Below, piece by piece: positions 25,681 to 33,138 of a stretch of DNA of 64,000 nt. Within the stretch, counting starts at the first letter, position 1; each line of letters begins with the position of its first letter. The stretch lies in assembly GCA_041633555.1 (NCBI GenBank), contig JBFKFZ010000010.1, positions 1-64,000 of the forward strand, written 5' to 3'. A model generated the notes under the pieces. The model was not told the origin of the DNA and did not search any database. It saw only the letters and a list, made by a program, of their open reading frames with translations. Source of the DNA: JAHEAO01 sp041633555 (lineage in GTDB: Bacteria > Pseudomonadota > Alphaproteobacteria > Rhodobacterales > Rhodobacteraceae). Both the position numbers and the translations under genes were made by a program.

Positions 25681-26027
25681 CAGAACGGCTCCGGCAGGCA
25701 GGTATCGACGTCGATCGTGTAGGCTTCGAAAACCTGCGTCGCTTCCGGAACAGGATCGCCGAAGGGGGTCGGGCGATCGGCGATCGAGATGATGATCTGG
25801 TTCGGAACCGGCCCACCTAGCGGGATCCGTGGCAGGGCGTAGCTGTTGCACAGATATTCCATGTCCGCCCCGATCATCTCGAAATCCATCTCACCCCTTT
25901 CGCGCGCAATTTCAGGCGCGACAAACCGAAATCTGTAGGCCAGCCCTTCTCCCGGCTGGTTTGCTATCACCTCGAGCAAGGTCATCGGCTGTCCCGAGGG
26001 AACGGTGATATGCGCGTCGTTGGACAT
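25680..26027 (-). CDS. DUF6497-like small protein
   Basis: The 115-residue protein starts seven bases after the pccB stop and overlaps the following gene by one base. It has no clear signal peptide as annotated. The pattern ITVPSGQPMTLLEVI, GLAYRFRFVAPEI, MEYLCNSYALPRI and PNQIIISIADRPTPFG resembles the family I know as DUF6497, in which two cysteines (here in EYLCNSY and DTCLPEP) recur. Relatives are sometimes labelled acetolactate synthase, for which there is no support. The tight spacing with pccB points to joint expression with propionyl-CoA carboxylase. Function unknown. Confidence 0.7.
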   Translation of the reverse strand: MSNDAHITVPSGQPMTLLEVIANQPGEGLAYRFRFVAPEIARERGEMDFEMIGADMEYLCNSYALPRIPLGGPVPNQIIISIADRPTPFGDPVPEATQVFEAYTIDVDTCLPEPF

Positions 26028-26034
26028 CGGAGGG

Positions 26035-27567
26035 CTAAAGCGGGATATTGTCGTGCTTCTTCCACGGGTTCTGCAGCTGTTTGCCCCGCAGGCTGGCGAA
26101 GGCGCGGCAGATGCGTTTGCGGGTAGAATGCGGCATGATCACTTCGTCGATGAAGCCCTTCTCGGCGGCAACGAAAGGATTGGCGAAGCGGGCCTCATAA
26201 TCCTTGGTGCGTTGCACGATCTTGTCTTTGTCGCCCAATTCGCTGCGGTAAAGGATCTCGGTCGCGCCCTTGGCCCCCATCACGGCAATCTCGGCCGTGG
26301 GCCATGCATAGTTGAAATCACCGCGCAGGTGTTTCGACGCCATCACGTCATAGGCCCCGCCATAGGCCTTTCGCGTGATCACGGTGACCTTCGGCACCGT
26401 CGCCTCGCCATAGGCGAAGAGAAGCTTGGCGCCGTGCTTGATGACACCGCCATATTCCTGGCTGGTGCCGGGGAGGAATCCGGGCACATCGACGAGGGTC
26501 AGGACGGGGATCTCGAACGCATCGCAAAACCGGACGAACCGCGCCGCCTTGCGGCTGCTGTCAATATCAAGGCAACCGGCCAGCACCATCGGCTGGTTGG
26601 CCACGACCCCGACGGTCGACCCCTCAAGGCGGACAAAGCCGGTCAGGATGTTCTTGGCGAAATTCTCCTGTATCTCGTAGAAATCGCCCTCATCCGCCAG
26701 CTTGTAGATCAGTTCTTTCATGTCGTAGGGCGAGTTCGGATTGTCGGGAATCAGCGTGTCGAGGCTCATCTCCATGCGGTCCGGGCTGTCGAAGAACGGC
26801 CGCACGGGCGGCTTGTCACGGTTGTTGAGCGGCAGGAAATCCACCAGACGCCGGATCTCGGTCAGCGCCTCCACGTCATTCTCGAAGGCACCATCCGCGA
26901 CCGAGGACTTGCGCGTATGCGTCGAGGCGCCGCCCAGTTCCTCGGCTGTCACCACCTCGTTGGTCACGGTCTTGACCACGTCCGGGCCGGTGACGAACAT
27001 GTAGGACGTATCCTTCACCATGAAGATGAAATCGGTCATTGCCGGGGAATATACCGCGCCGCCGGCACAGGGACCCATGATGACGGAAATCTGCGGCACG
27101 ACGCCCGAGGCCATGATGTTTCGCTGGAAGACCTCGGCATAGCCGGCAAGTGAGGCGACCCCTTCCTGGATCCGCGCGCCGCCCGAATCGTTGATGCCGA
27201 TCACCGGCGCGCCGTTTTGCACGGCCATATCCATGACCTTGCAGATCTTCTCGGCATGGGTTTCCGACAGGGAGCCGCCAAAGACCGTGAAGTCCTGGCT
27301 GAAGAGGTAGACCATGCGGCCGTTGATCGTGCCCCATCCAGTGACCACGCCGTCGCCGGCGGGTCGTTCGCTCTCCATCCCGAAATCGGTGCAGCGATGC
27401 ACCACAAACATGTCGAATTCTTCAAAGCTGCCTTCGTCGAGCAAGAGTTCGATCCGCTCGCGCGCGGTCAGCTTGCCCTTGCCGTGCTGCGCATCGATGC
27501 GCCGTACGCCGCCGCCCAGCCGTGCCGTCTGACGACGGGATTCAAGCTCTTCCAGAATATCTTTCAT
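26035..27567 (-). CDS. pccB: Propionyl-CoA carboxylase beta subunit (carboxyltransferase)
   Basis: The 510-residue subunit transfers the carboxyl group from biotin to propionyl-CoA, forming methylmalonyl-CoA. The two crotonase-like halves are visible, with VIGINDSGGARIQEGVASLAGY and IMGPCAGGAVYSPAMTDF in the N-half and LVDVPGFLPGTSQEYGGVIKHGAKLL and TVITRKAYGGAYDVM in the C-half (each broken here only for description). An Asp in the TFVDVPGF-type stretch selects propionyl-CoA in this family. The ATG at 27567 follows GGGAGGCAACA, and the frame upstream to 27657 has no such support. The promoter region holds TTTGCAAA-type sites, which suggests control by PccR. Confidence 0.96.
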   Translation of the reverse strand: MKDILEELESRRQTARLGGGVRRIDAQHGKGKLTARERIELLLDEGSFEEFDMFVVHRCTDFGMESERPAGDGVVTGWGTINGRMVYLFSQDFTVFGGSLSETHAEKICKVMDMAVQNGAPVIGINDSGGARIQEGVASLAGYAEVFQRNIMASGVVPQISVIMGPCAGGAVYSPAMTDFIFMVKDTSYMFVTGPDVVKTVTNEVVTAEELGGASTHTRKSSVADGAFENDVEALTEIRRLVDFLPLNNRDKPPVRPFFDSPDRMEMSLDTLIPDNPNSPYDMKELIYKLADEGDFYEIQENFAKNILTGFVRLEGSTVGVVANQPMVLAGCLDIDSSRKAARFVRFCDAFEIPVLTLVDVPGFLPGTSQEYGGVIKHGAKLLFAYGEATVPKVTVITRKAYGGAYDVMASKHLRGDFNYAWPTAEIAVMGAKGATEILYRSELGDKDKIVQRTKDYEARFANPFVAAEKGFIDEVIMPHSTRKRICRAFASLRGKQLQNPWKKHDNIPL

Positions 27568-27639
27568 TGTTGCCTCCCAATGGGACCTGGGCGCGACAAT
27601 AGGCTGTTTCGTCGGGAGCAGAAAGCCTTGTCTGGGATA

Positions 27640-27687
27640 TTTGCAAACACTTGGCAAGTACCATTATGAAGAATGCAAATTAGCAAA
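27640..27687. promoter_or_regulatory. PccR-type site cluster in the pccB/MFS promoter region
   Basis: TTTGCAAA lies at 27640-27647, followed after four bases by the related TGGCAAGT. A second element, TGCAAATTAGCAAA, is at 27674-27687, two half-sites eight bases apart. The same two-part layout occurs before pccR. From memory, the Rhodobacter sphaeroides PccR target is built of TTTGCAAA halves with a four-base spacer; here only the first half is exact. The cluster lies 73-120 bases upstream of pccB and also upstream of the MFS gene. Confidence 0.65.
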
Positions 27688-27734
27688 ATTTGAGCTGCGG
27701 TCTTTTGAGCTTGGACGCCGTGCGAGATGCCTTT

Positions 27735-28964
27735 ATGTCAGCCAGCATGAGTTCCAAACCACAGGTCCGATTTCTGGACCGGTCGACCCCACCACATATC
27801 ATGACGCTCGTGCTGATGACCGGCATGGCGGCGATGACGATGAACATGTTCCTGCCGTCGCTGCCGGCAATGACCGCCTATTTCGAGACGGATTACGGGA
27901 TAATGCAGCTGTCGGTTGCGCTTTACTTGGGCGTCAACGCTGCCCTGCAGCTTGTTGTCGGCCCGATCTCGGACCGGTTCGGCCGCCGCCCGGTGCTGCT
28001 TTGGGGCTTCGCGGTGTTCCTCGTCGCAACTGTTGGATGCATCTTTGCCCCCAATGTCGAGACATTTCTGTTCTTCCGCATGGGGCAGTCTGCAAGCGTC
28101 GTCGCCATGGTCCTGAGCCGCGCGGTCGTGAGGGACATGGTGCCGCAGGATCAGGCTGCCTCGATGATCGGTTATGTCACGATGGGAATGGCGGTGGTGC
28201 CGATGGTCAGCCCGGCCCTCGGCGGCTGGCTGGACGAGTATTTCGGCTGGCAGGCGACCTTCTGGTTCCTGTTGGTGACGGGCATCCTGACGACGGCCCT
28301 GATCTGGTTGGATGTCGGTGAGACCAATGCGACGCGCTCTGCATCATTCTCGGAACAGGTGCGTGACTATCCGGAACTGCTTACCGCGCAGCGCTTCTGG
28401 GGATATTGCCTGGCCTCGGCCTTCGCTTCCGGCGCCTTCTTTGCCTACCTGGGCGGCGCGCCCTTCGTCGGGACACAGGTCTTCGGCCTGTCGCCCTCGA
28501 CACTCGGATTCTTCTTCGGTGCGCCAGCGCTCGGCTACATGGTCGGCAATTTCCTGTCGGGCCGATACTCGATCCGCTTTGGCGTGAACCGGATGGTCCT
28601 GACAGGCGCCATCCTGTCGACTTCGGGTGCAAGCCTGTCGCTGCTACTCTTTCTGGTTGGGCTCGGGAATGTCGCGACCTTCTTTGGTTTCATGACATTT
28701 GTCGGGCTTGGCAACGGCATGGTGCTGCCGAACGCCACCGCCGGCATGCTGTCGGTGCGCCCGCACCTTTCCGGAACCGCCTCAGGTCTCGGCGGCGCGA
28801 TCATGATTGGTGGCGGCGCGCTACTTTCTGCCCTTGCCGGCATCCTGCTCGTTCCGGGCAGCGGCCCGTTCCCGCTGCTCTGGATCATGTTCATCGTCTC
28901 GGTTCTGGCGATCGTCTCGATCCTCTGGGTAATTGCGCGCGCCCGTCGGCTTGGGGTTGCCTGA
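27735..28964 (+). CDS. MFS efflux transporter of the Bcr/CflA type
   Basis: The roughly 409-residue protein has twelve predicted transmembrane helices. The MFS motif A is clear in GPISDRFGRRPVLLWG, and the surrounding SVALYLGVNAALQLVVGP and SRAVVRDMVPQDQAASMIGY segments fit the Bcr/CflA drug-resistance group. It would be an inner-membrane proton antiporter exporting a small organic compound. The start is uncertain: ATGs lie at 27735 and 27747 and neither has a strong ribosome binding site; a TTG at 27690 is also in frame. It is divergent from pccB and lies 51 bases upstream of pccR on the same strand, so export of a propionate-related compound or a simple passenger role are both possible. Confidence 0.85.
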   Translation: MSASMSSKPQVRFLDRSTPPHIMTLVLMTGMAAMTMNMFLPSLPAMTAYFETDYGIMQLSVALYLGVNAALQLVVGPISDRFGRRPVLLWGFAVFLVATVGCIFAPNVETFLFFRMGQSASVVAMVLSRAVVRDMVPQDQAASMIGYVTMGMAVVPMVSPALGGWLDEYFGWQATFWFLLVTGILTTALIWLDVGETNATRSASFSEQVRDYPELLTAQRFWGYCLASAFASGAFFAYLGGAPFVGTQVFGLSPSTLGFFFGAPALGYMVGNFLSGRYSIRFGVNRMVLTGAILSTSGASLSLLLFLVGLGNVATFFGFMTFVGLGNGMVLPNATAGMLSVRPHLSGTASGLGGAIMIGGGALLSALAGILLVPGSGPFPLLWIMFIVSVLAIVSILWVIARARRLGVA

Positions 28965-28969
28965 CCAGG

Positions 28970-29007
28970 TTTGCAAAGGCTAAATGCTCCTTGTGCAAAA
29001 CTGCAAA
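28970..29007. promoter_or_regulatory. PccR-type site cluster directly before pccR
   Basis: TTTGCAAA is at 28970-28977 and a tandem TGCAAAACTGCAAA at 28994-29007. This is the same two-part layout as in the pccB promoter, with the distance between the parts shorter by ten bases (24 against 34), about one helical turn. It ends nine bases before the pccR start, so bound protein would block pccR translation initiation or transcription, which suggests autoregulation. Confidence 0.6.
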
Positions 29008-29015
29008 GGCGCGCC

Positions 29016-30416
29016 ATGGCCAGCCAGAAACTCTATGCCGGGGCGAAACTGCGGGAGACGCGGACGAAGATCGGCCTGACGCAAAAGGCCTTTGCCGAGA
29101 AGCTTGGAGTATCCCTGCCCTACCTGAACCAGATGGAAAACAACAATCGTCCGGTCTCGACCGGCGTAGTGTTGGCGCTGGCGCAGGAATTCGGCTTCGA
29201 CGTGACCGAACTGTCGACCGGTGATGCCGAACGCATGGTCGCGGACATGCGCGAGGCGATGGCCGATCCGGTCTTTGCCGATACCGCGCCGCCGCTGGCC
29301 GATCTGCGGCTAGCCGCATCGAACGCGCCCGCGCTGGCGCGGGCCTTCCTGGCACTGCACCGCGCCTACCGGCAGAGCCATGAGCGGCTGGCTTCACTCG
29401 ACGAAGCGCTTGGCCGCGAGGACAGCGCGATCCGGCCGAGCCCGTGGGAGGAAGTGCGGGATTTCTTTCACTATTGCGACAACTATATCGACGCGGTCGA
29501 CCGCGCGGCGGAGCATTTCGCCAGCCACGGTGACAATCCGGCCGATCTGGAAGTCGCGGCTAGACATGCGCTGGAAAAACTCGGGATAGAGAGCGTCGTC
29601 GCCGAGCGCGATGCGTTGCGCAGCTACGATCCTGACAGCAAGCGCCTGACCCTGTCGCGTTCCGCCGCCAGCGCGACGAAAAGGTTTCAGTTGCTGCATC
29701 AGGTGGCGCTGCTCACGCAGGACGATCTTCTCAACGCGACTCTGGATCTGGCGCGGTTCCAGACCCCCGAGGCCCGCGCCATCGCCAAGATCGGGCTGGC
29801 CAACTACTTCGCCGGGGCAGCACTGATGCCCTACCGCACATTTCAGCAGGCGGCGGAAGAGACCCGCCACGATGTGGAGCGCCTCGCCGAGATCTTCGGC
29901 GCCTCGATCGAGCAGGTCGCGCATCGCCTGTCAACCATGCAGCGTCCGGGCGCCAAGGGGATTCCGTTCTATTTCGTGCGCGTCGATCAGGCAGGCACCA
30001 TCACCAAGCGGCATTCAGCGGCGAAGCTGCAATTCGCCCGGTTCGGCGGCGCCTGTCCGCTCTGGAACGTACATCAGGCCTTCGAGACGCCCGGCCGTTT
30101 CCTGCGGCAACTGGCCGAGACGCCGGATGGCGTGCGCTATATCTGCCTTGCTCGCGACGTTTCGAAACCAGGCGGATCGTTCCATGCCCCGGTGCGAAAG
30201 TTTGCCATCGGCCTGGGCTGCGAGGTGCAGCACGCGCGGCGGCTTGTATATGCGGATGACATGAACCTGACCAAGCCGAATGCCTTCGAGCCGATCGGCA
30301 TTTCCTACCGCATTTGCGAGCGGAAATCCTGCCATCAGCGTTCGGTGCCGCCACTCGAAAGCCGCCTGACGGTCGATCCCGACCGGCGCGGGGTGCTGCC
30401 CTACGTCATAGATTAA
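29016..30416 (+). CDS. pccR: Short-chain fatty acyl-CoA regulator PccR (ScfR family)
   Basis: The 466-residue protein has an N-terminal Xre-type helix-turn-helix (about residues 10-65, with LRETRTKIGLTQKAFAEKLG), a central IrrE/ImmA-like region (about 150-290, here RFQLLHQVALLTQDD, which lacks a full HExxH metal site), and the C-terminal DUF2083 domain with the cysteine motif RICERKSCHQRSVPP, which is typical of ScfR proteins. In Rhodobacter sphaeroides PccR senses a propionyl-CoA-derived signal and activates pccB. The ATG at 29016 gives the family start MASQKLYAGAKLRETR. TGCAAA-type sites lie right before it, so it probably controls itself as well as pccB. Confidence 0.9.
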   Translation: MASQKLYAGAKLRETRTKIGLTQKAFAEKLGVSLPYLNQMENNNRPVSTGVVLALAQEFGFDVTELSTGDAERMVADMREAMADPVFADTAPPLADLRLAASNAPALARAFLALHRAYRQSHERLASLDEALGREDSAIRPSPWEEVRDFFHYCDNYIDAVDRAAEHFASHGDNPADLEVAARHALEKLGIESVVAERDALRSYDPDSKRLTLSRSAASATKRFQLLHQVALLTQDDLLNATLDLARFQTPEARAIAKIGLANYFAGAALMPYRTFQQAAEETRHDVERLAEIFGASIEQVAHRLSTMQRPGAKGIPFYFVRVDQAGTITKRHSAAKLQFARFGGACPLWNVHQAFETPGRFLRQLAETPDGVRYICLARDVSKPGGSFHAPVRKFAIGLGCEVQHARRLVYADDMNLTKPNAFEPIGISYRICERKSCHQRSVPPLESRLTVDPDRRGVLPYVID

Positions 30417-30418
30417 CC

Positions 30419-30430
30419 GGGCCGCGGCCC
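30419..30430. terminator. GC palindrome after pccR
   Basis: GGGCCGCGGCCC follows the pccR stop by two bases and is followed by a second possible stem (GGCC TTTAC GGCC). No T run is present, so termination is only suggested. It may also simply insulate the CoxG-like gene 64 bases on. Confidence 0.25.
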
Positions 30431-30493
30431 TGCGGCCTTTACGGCCAGCCGCATCGCCTCTAAGCATTTCGAATGCCAGTGCAGGAGGGCCGA

Positions 30494-30946
30494 ATGGAAC
30501 TGAAGGGCAGCCGGGTCATTGCCGCAGACCGCGCGAAGGTCTGGGAACGTCTGAATGATCCCGCGACGCTCAAGGCCTGCATTCCGGGATGCGAGGAGCT
30601 GACGGGCAGCGCTGGTGATGGATTTGAAGCCGTGGTCAAGCAGAAGGTCGGCCCGGTCAAGGCGACCTTCAAGGGCAAGGTCACGCTCTCGGACGTTGTT
30701 GCGGGCGAAAGCTACAGGATTTCCGGAGAGGGCTCGGGCGGTGTCGCGGGCTTTGCCAAGGGCGGCGCAGACGTGACGCTGGCAGATGTCGAGGACGGAA
30801 CCGAATTGACCTATCTTGCCGAAGCGAAGGTCGGCGGCAAGATCGCCCAACTTGGCAACCGGCTGATTGACGGTTTCGCCCGCAAGATGGCCGACAGCTT
30901 CTTTGACAATTTCCGCGCCGCGGTAGAGCGCCCGTCGGGCGACTGA
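30494..30946 (+). CDS. CoxG-like SRPBCC-domain protein
   Basis: The 150-residue protein is one SRPBCC domain of the CoxG/carbon monoxide dehydrogenase subunit G type: MELKGSRVIAADRAKVWERL, NDPATLKACIPGCEEL and the FKGKVTLSDVVAGESYRISGEG region. In aerobic CO oxidisers CoxG anchors or matures the molybdenum enzyme. No coxMSL genes are in the window, so here it may serve another xanthine-dehydrogenase-family enzyme, or may bind a lipid or CoA compound. The start at 30494 follows GCAGGAGGGCCGA, an excellent ribosome binding site. It comes 78 bases after pccR. Confidence 0.82.
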   Translation: MELKGSRVIAADRAKVWERLNDPATLKACIPGCEELTGSAGDGFEAVVKQKVGPVKATFKGKVTLSDVVAGESYRISGEGSGGVAGFAKGGADVTLADVEDGTELTYLAEAKVGGKIAQLGNRLIDGFARKMADSFFDNFRAAVERPSGD

Positions 30947-30987
30947 CCCGGCGCTCTCCTTGGCGGAACGGGTTTCCCTTCCTGTAT

Positions 30988-31233
30988 CTAGGCTGCGCTT
31001 CGGGACAGGATGCGCCAGATTTCGTCCTTCAGCATCACCCGCTTCTTGCGAAGCTCTTCCTCGTGAAACTGCTCCATCGGTTCGACATTCGTCTCGGCCC
31101 GGTGCACCGCGCGATTGATCTCGTGATACTCGTCCACAAGTTTTGCAAAGTGCCCGTCGCTTTGCTTTAGCGTGCTTATGCGCTCGGCTTCGTGCGGAAA
31201 TTCCTCTGCTAGCTCATGCGGTGTGTGGCTCAT
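30988..31233 (-). CDS. YdcH/DUF465 small protein
   Basis: The 81-residue product is nearly all helix, with PHEAERISTLKQSDGHFAKL, YHEINRAVHRAETNVEPM and LRKKRVMLKDEIWRIL, the pattern of the DUF465/YdcH family. It should form a coiled-coil pair of helices in the cytoplasm. The function is unknown; in some species a relative is linked to cell-size or motility genes. A chance TTTGCAAA at 31142-31149 lies inside this gene. It is convergent with the CoxG-like gene, and an imperfect hairpin lies between them. Confidence 0.85.
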   Translation of the reverse strand: MSHTPHELAEEFPHEAERISTLKQSDGHFAKLVDEYHEINRAVHRAETNVEPMEQFHEEELRKKRVMLKDEIWRILSRSAA

Positions 31234-31318
31234 CTCGTCCTCCGTTCATTGGGTTTGAAGAGACCCTAGGGACGGATTCGGCGGGCCACATTGATGCGCA
31301 TCAAATCGGCGATTACCT

Positions 31319-31967
31319 CGCGCCCGGCGCCACCCGGCTGCGCGGGCCTCGGACTCCGGGCAGAACTAGCGTTCACTCCGCGCAGGACTGATCCGTGTCT
31401 CATTGTAGAACTCCTGTCCCGGCAGGTGATAGATGCGCCCGGACTTGGAAATATTGTCCTTGATATCGCATCCGACGCCCGTCGGCTGCGGGACGGTTCG
31501 ACTTGCGGCGCGATGGTCAGACGGAGCTGCAAGAGTTCTGGCCCAGATCCCGAGCGCGCCGATCGAGGCGGCCTTTTCGGCATCGACGTAATCGAGCGAG
31601 TAATTGCGATGGGCCGTGGCGATGCCCTCCCGAACAAGACGGTCCGAAATGTCCCGCTTTCTGTCGAAACAACGTGCGACAATGCAGTCGTATCGGTCAC
31701 GATCCAAGGCGGTGCAGAGCGCCCTGCGGCCTTCAAACCGGGCCTTGGCCTCTTTTGCGGCCCACTTCCCGCAGGGCCACGGCGCGCCGTGCACGTCAGT
31801 GCAGGTTTGGTCGATCTCGGGCCGTCGATGCCGCAAAGCCGGGCCTTCACCGCCCCGACCGTCAGGCTGTATACAGCGGCAAACCGCATCCTGCCCGAAA
31901 AGCCCTCAGCCGTCAGCGGCATGGCGGAGAGCAGGAGAAAAACAATCGGTGAACAAGATCTTGACAT
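31319..31967 (-). pseudogene. Decayed thermonuclease-family (SNase-like) gene
   Basis: The reading starts at 31967 with a signal peptide (MSRSCSPIVFLLLSAMPLTA) and reaches VKARLCGIDGP, then must shift frame at the GGG at 31819-31821 (one G lost on the plus strand) to continue EIDQTCTDVHGAPWPCGKW to ISPARSER. An in-frame TAG at 31366-31368 then stands where relatives have Trp, and the rest of the conserved tail (FCPESEARAAGWRRAR) is still readable after it. Upstream, the segment that should carry the Ca-binding Asp residues reads RFAAVYSLTVG, so active-site residues appear lost. Three independent lesions make a true pseudogene likely. Relatives are secreted nucleases of about 200 residues. Confidence 0.75.
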
Positions 31968-32105
31968 GGCCCGCTATCAGCGAGCCCTCGCGACGGCGCA
32001 TGACGGCAATCGCATCGCCAACCGGGCAACATCGCTATAGGCTTCGCTAACACGAATGGGAATCGGCCGGTTGCCACTGGACATGTGCCGGGCGATGGCC
32101 ATTTA

Positions 32106-32121
32106 TTGACTGACCAATCAA
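32106..32121. promoter_or_regulatory. BetI-like palindrome upstream of choX
   Basis: TTGACTGACCAATCAA is a 7-2-7 inverted repeat with a single mismatch from TTGATTG-NN-CAATCAA, which resembles the TTGATTG-type operators of BetI, the choline-responsive TetR regulator. It ends 20 bases before the choX start. No betI gene is in the window. Confidence 0.5.
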
Positions 32122-32141
32122 GAAAAACAGGGAGCTTGCAA

Positions 32142-33068
32142 ATGAAACTCAAACGAACCCTTTCGGTTCTGGCGCTGACTGCATTTTCCGCGCCCGCCCT
32201 AGCCGATTGCGACACGATTGTATTCTCGGATGTCGGCTGGACCGACATCACCGCAACGACCGCCGCCACGACCGTGGTTCTCGATGCACTGGGATATGAG
32301 ACCGACATCAAGGTGCTGTCGGTTCCGGTCACTTATACCGCGATGGCAGAAGGCGATGTCGATATCTTCCTCGGCAACTGGATGCCGACGATGGAGGCCG
32401 ATATCGCCCCCTACCGCGAAGCCGGTACCGTGGATACGGTCCGCGCCAATCTCGAAGGCGCCAAATACACGCTGGCGGTCAACAAGGCCGCCGCCGATCT
32501 GGGGATCACGAATTTCGCCGACATCGCGGCCCACAAGGATGCGCTCGACGGCAAGATCTATGGCATCGAACCCGGAAATGACGGCAATCGCCTGATTATG
32601 GAAATGATCGGCGCGGATGCATTTGGCCTGACCGGTTTCGATGTCGTGGAAAGCTCTGAACAAGGCATGCTGGCGCAGGTCGCCAAGGCCGACCGTGGCG
32701 GTGACCCAGTCGTCTTCCTCGGCTGGGAGCCACATCCGATGAACGCCAATTTCGAACTGACCTACCTTGAAGGCGGGGATGACTGGTTCGGGCCGAACCT
32801 TGGCGGCGCCACGGTCTTCACGAATACCTCGGCCGGTTATGCAGAGGCCTGCCCGAATATCGGCAAGCTCCTGAACAATCTTGAATTCAGCCTGGCCATG
32901 GAGAATGAGATCATGGGCGCAATTCTGGATGGCGGAGAGGACCCGGCGGACGCCGCAACGGCTTGGTTAAGCGCCAATGCCGGTGTTCTTGATGGCTGGC
33001 TCGATGGCGTGACGACCAAGGATGGCGGCGACGCGATGGCCGCCGTGAAGGCCGCGCTGGGCATGTAA
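32142..33068 (+). CDS. choX: Choline ABC transporter, periplasmic binding protein
   Basis: The 308-residue product has a signal peptide (about 1-21, ALA-D) and belongs to the ProX/ChoX group of binding proteins. Aromatic residues that could cage the quaternary amine lie in DVGWTD, LGNWMPTM and FLGWEPHPM, as in ChoX. It binds choline in the periplasm and delivers it to the ChoW permease. The ATG at 32142 follows CAGGGAGCTTGCA. A hairpin between choX and choW could let this gene be expressed more strongly than the permease genes. A BetI-like palindrome lies 20 bases upstream. Confidence 0.92.
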   Translation: MKLKRTLSVLALTAFSAPALADCDTIVFSDVGWTDITATTAATTVVLDALGYETDIKVLSVPVTYTAMAEGDVDIFLGNWMPTMEADIAPYREAGTVDTVRANLEGAKYTLAVNKAAADLGITNFADIAAHKDALDGKIYGIEPGNDGNRLIMEMIGADAFGLTGFDVVESSEQGMLAQVAKADRGGDPVVFLGWEPHPMNANFELTYLEGGDDWFGPNLGGATVFTNTSAGYAEACPNIGKLLNNLEFSLAMENEIMGAILDGGEDPADAATAWLSANAGVLDGWLDGVTTKDGGDAMAAVKAALGM

Positions 33069-33082
33069 GAGGCCGCTTGTCT

Positions 33083-33113
33083 GGCCCCGGCTGGGATTGC
33101 CCCAGTCGGGGCC
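33083..33113 (+). terminator. Stable hairpin between choX and choW
   Basis: Two 13-base arms (GGCCCCGGCTGGG and CCCAGTCGGGGCC, with one G-U pair) surround a five-base loop 14 bases after the choX stop. No T run follows, so it is more likely a messenger-stabilising or partly terminating element, keeping binding-protein levels above those of the permease. Confidence 0.6.
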
Positions 33114-33138
33114 CTACCCCCTGAATTGCGAGGTGCCA

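Noticed and set aside
31142..31149. TTTGCAAA inside the YdcH gene as a PccR site
   Set aside because: It lies within a coding sequence, has no companion half-sites and no promoter context.
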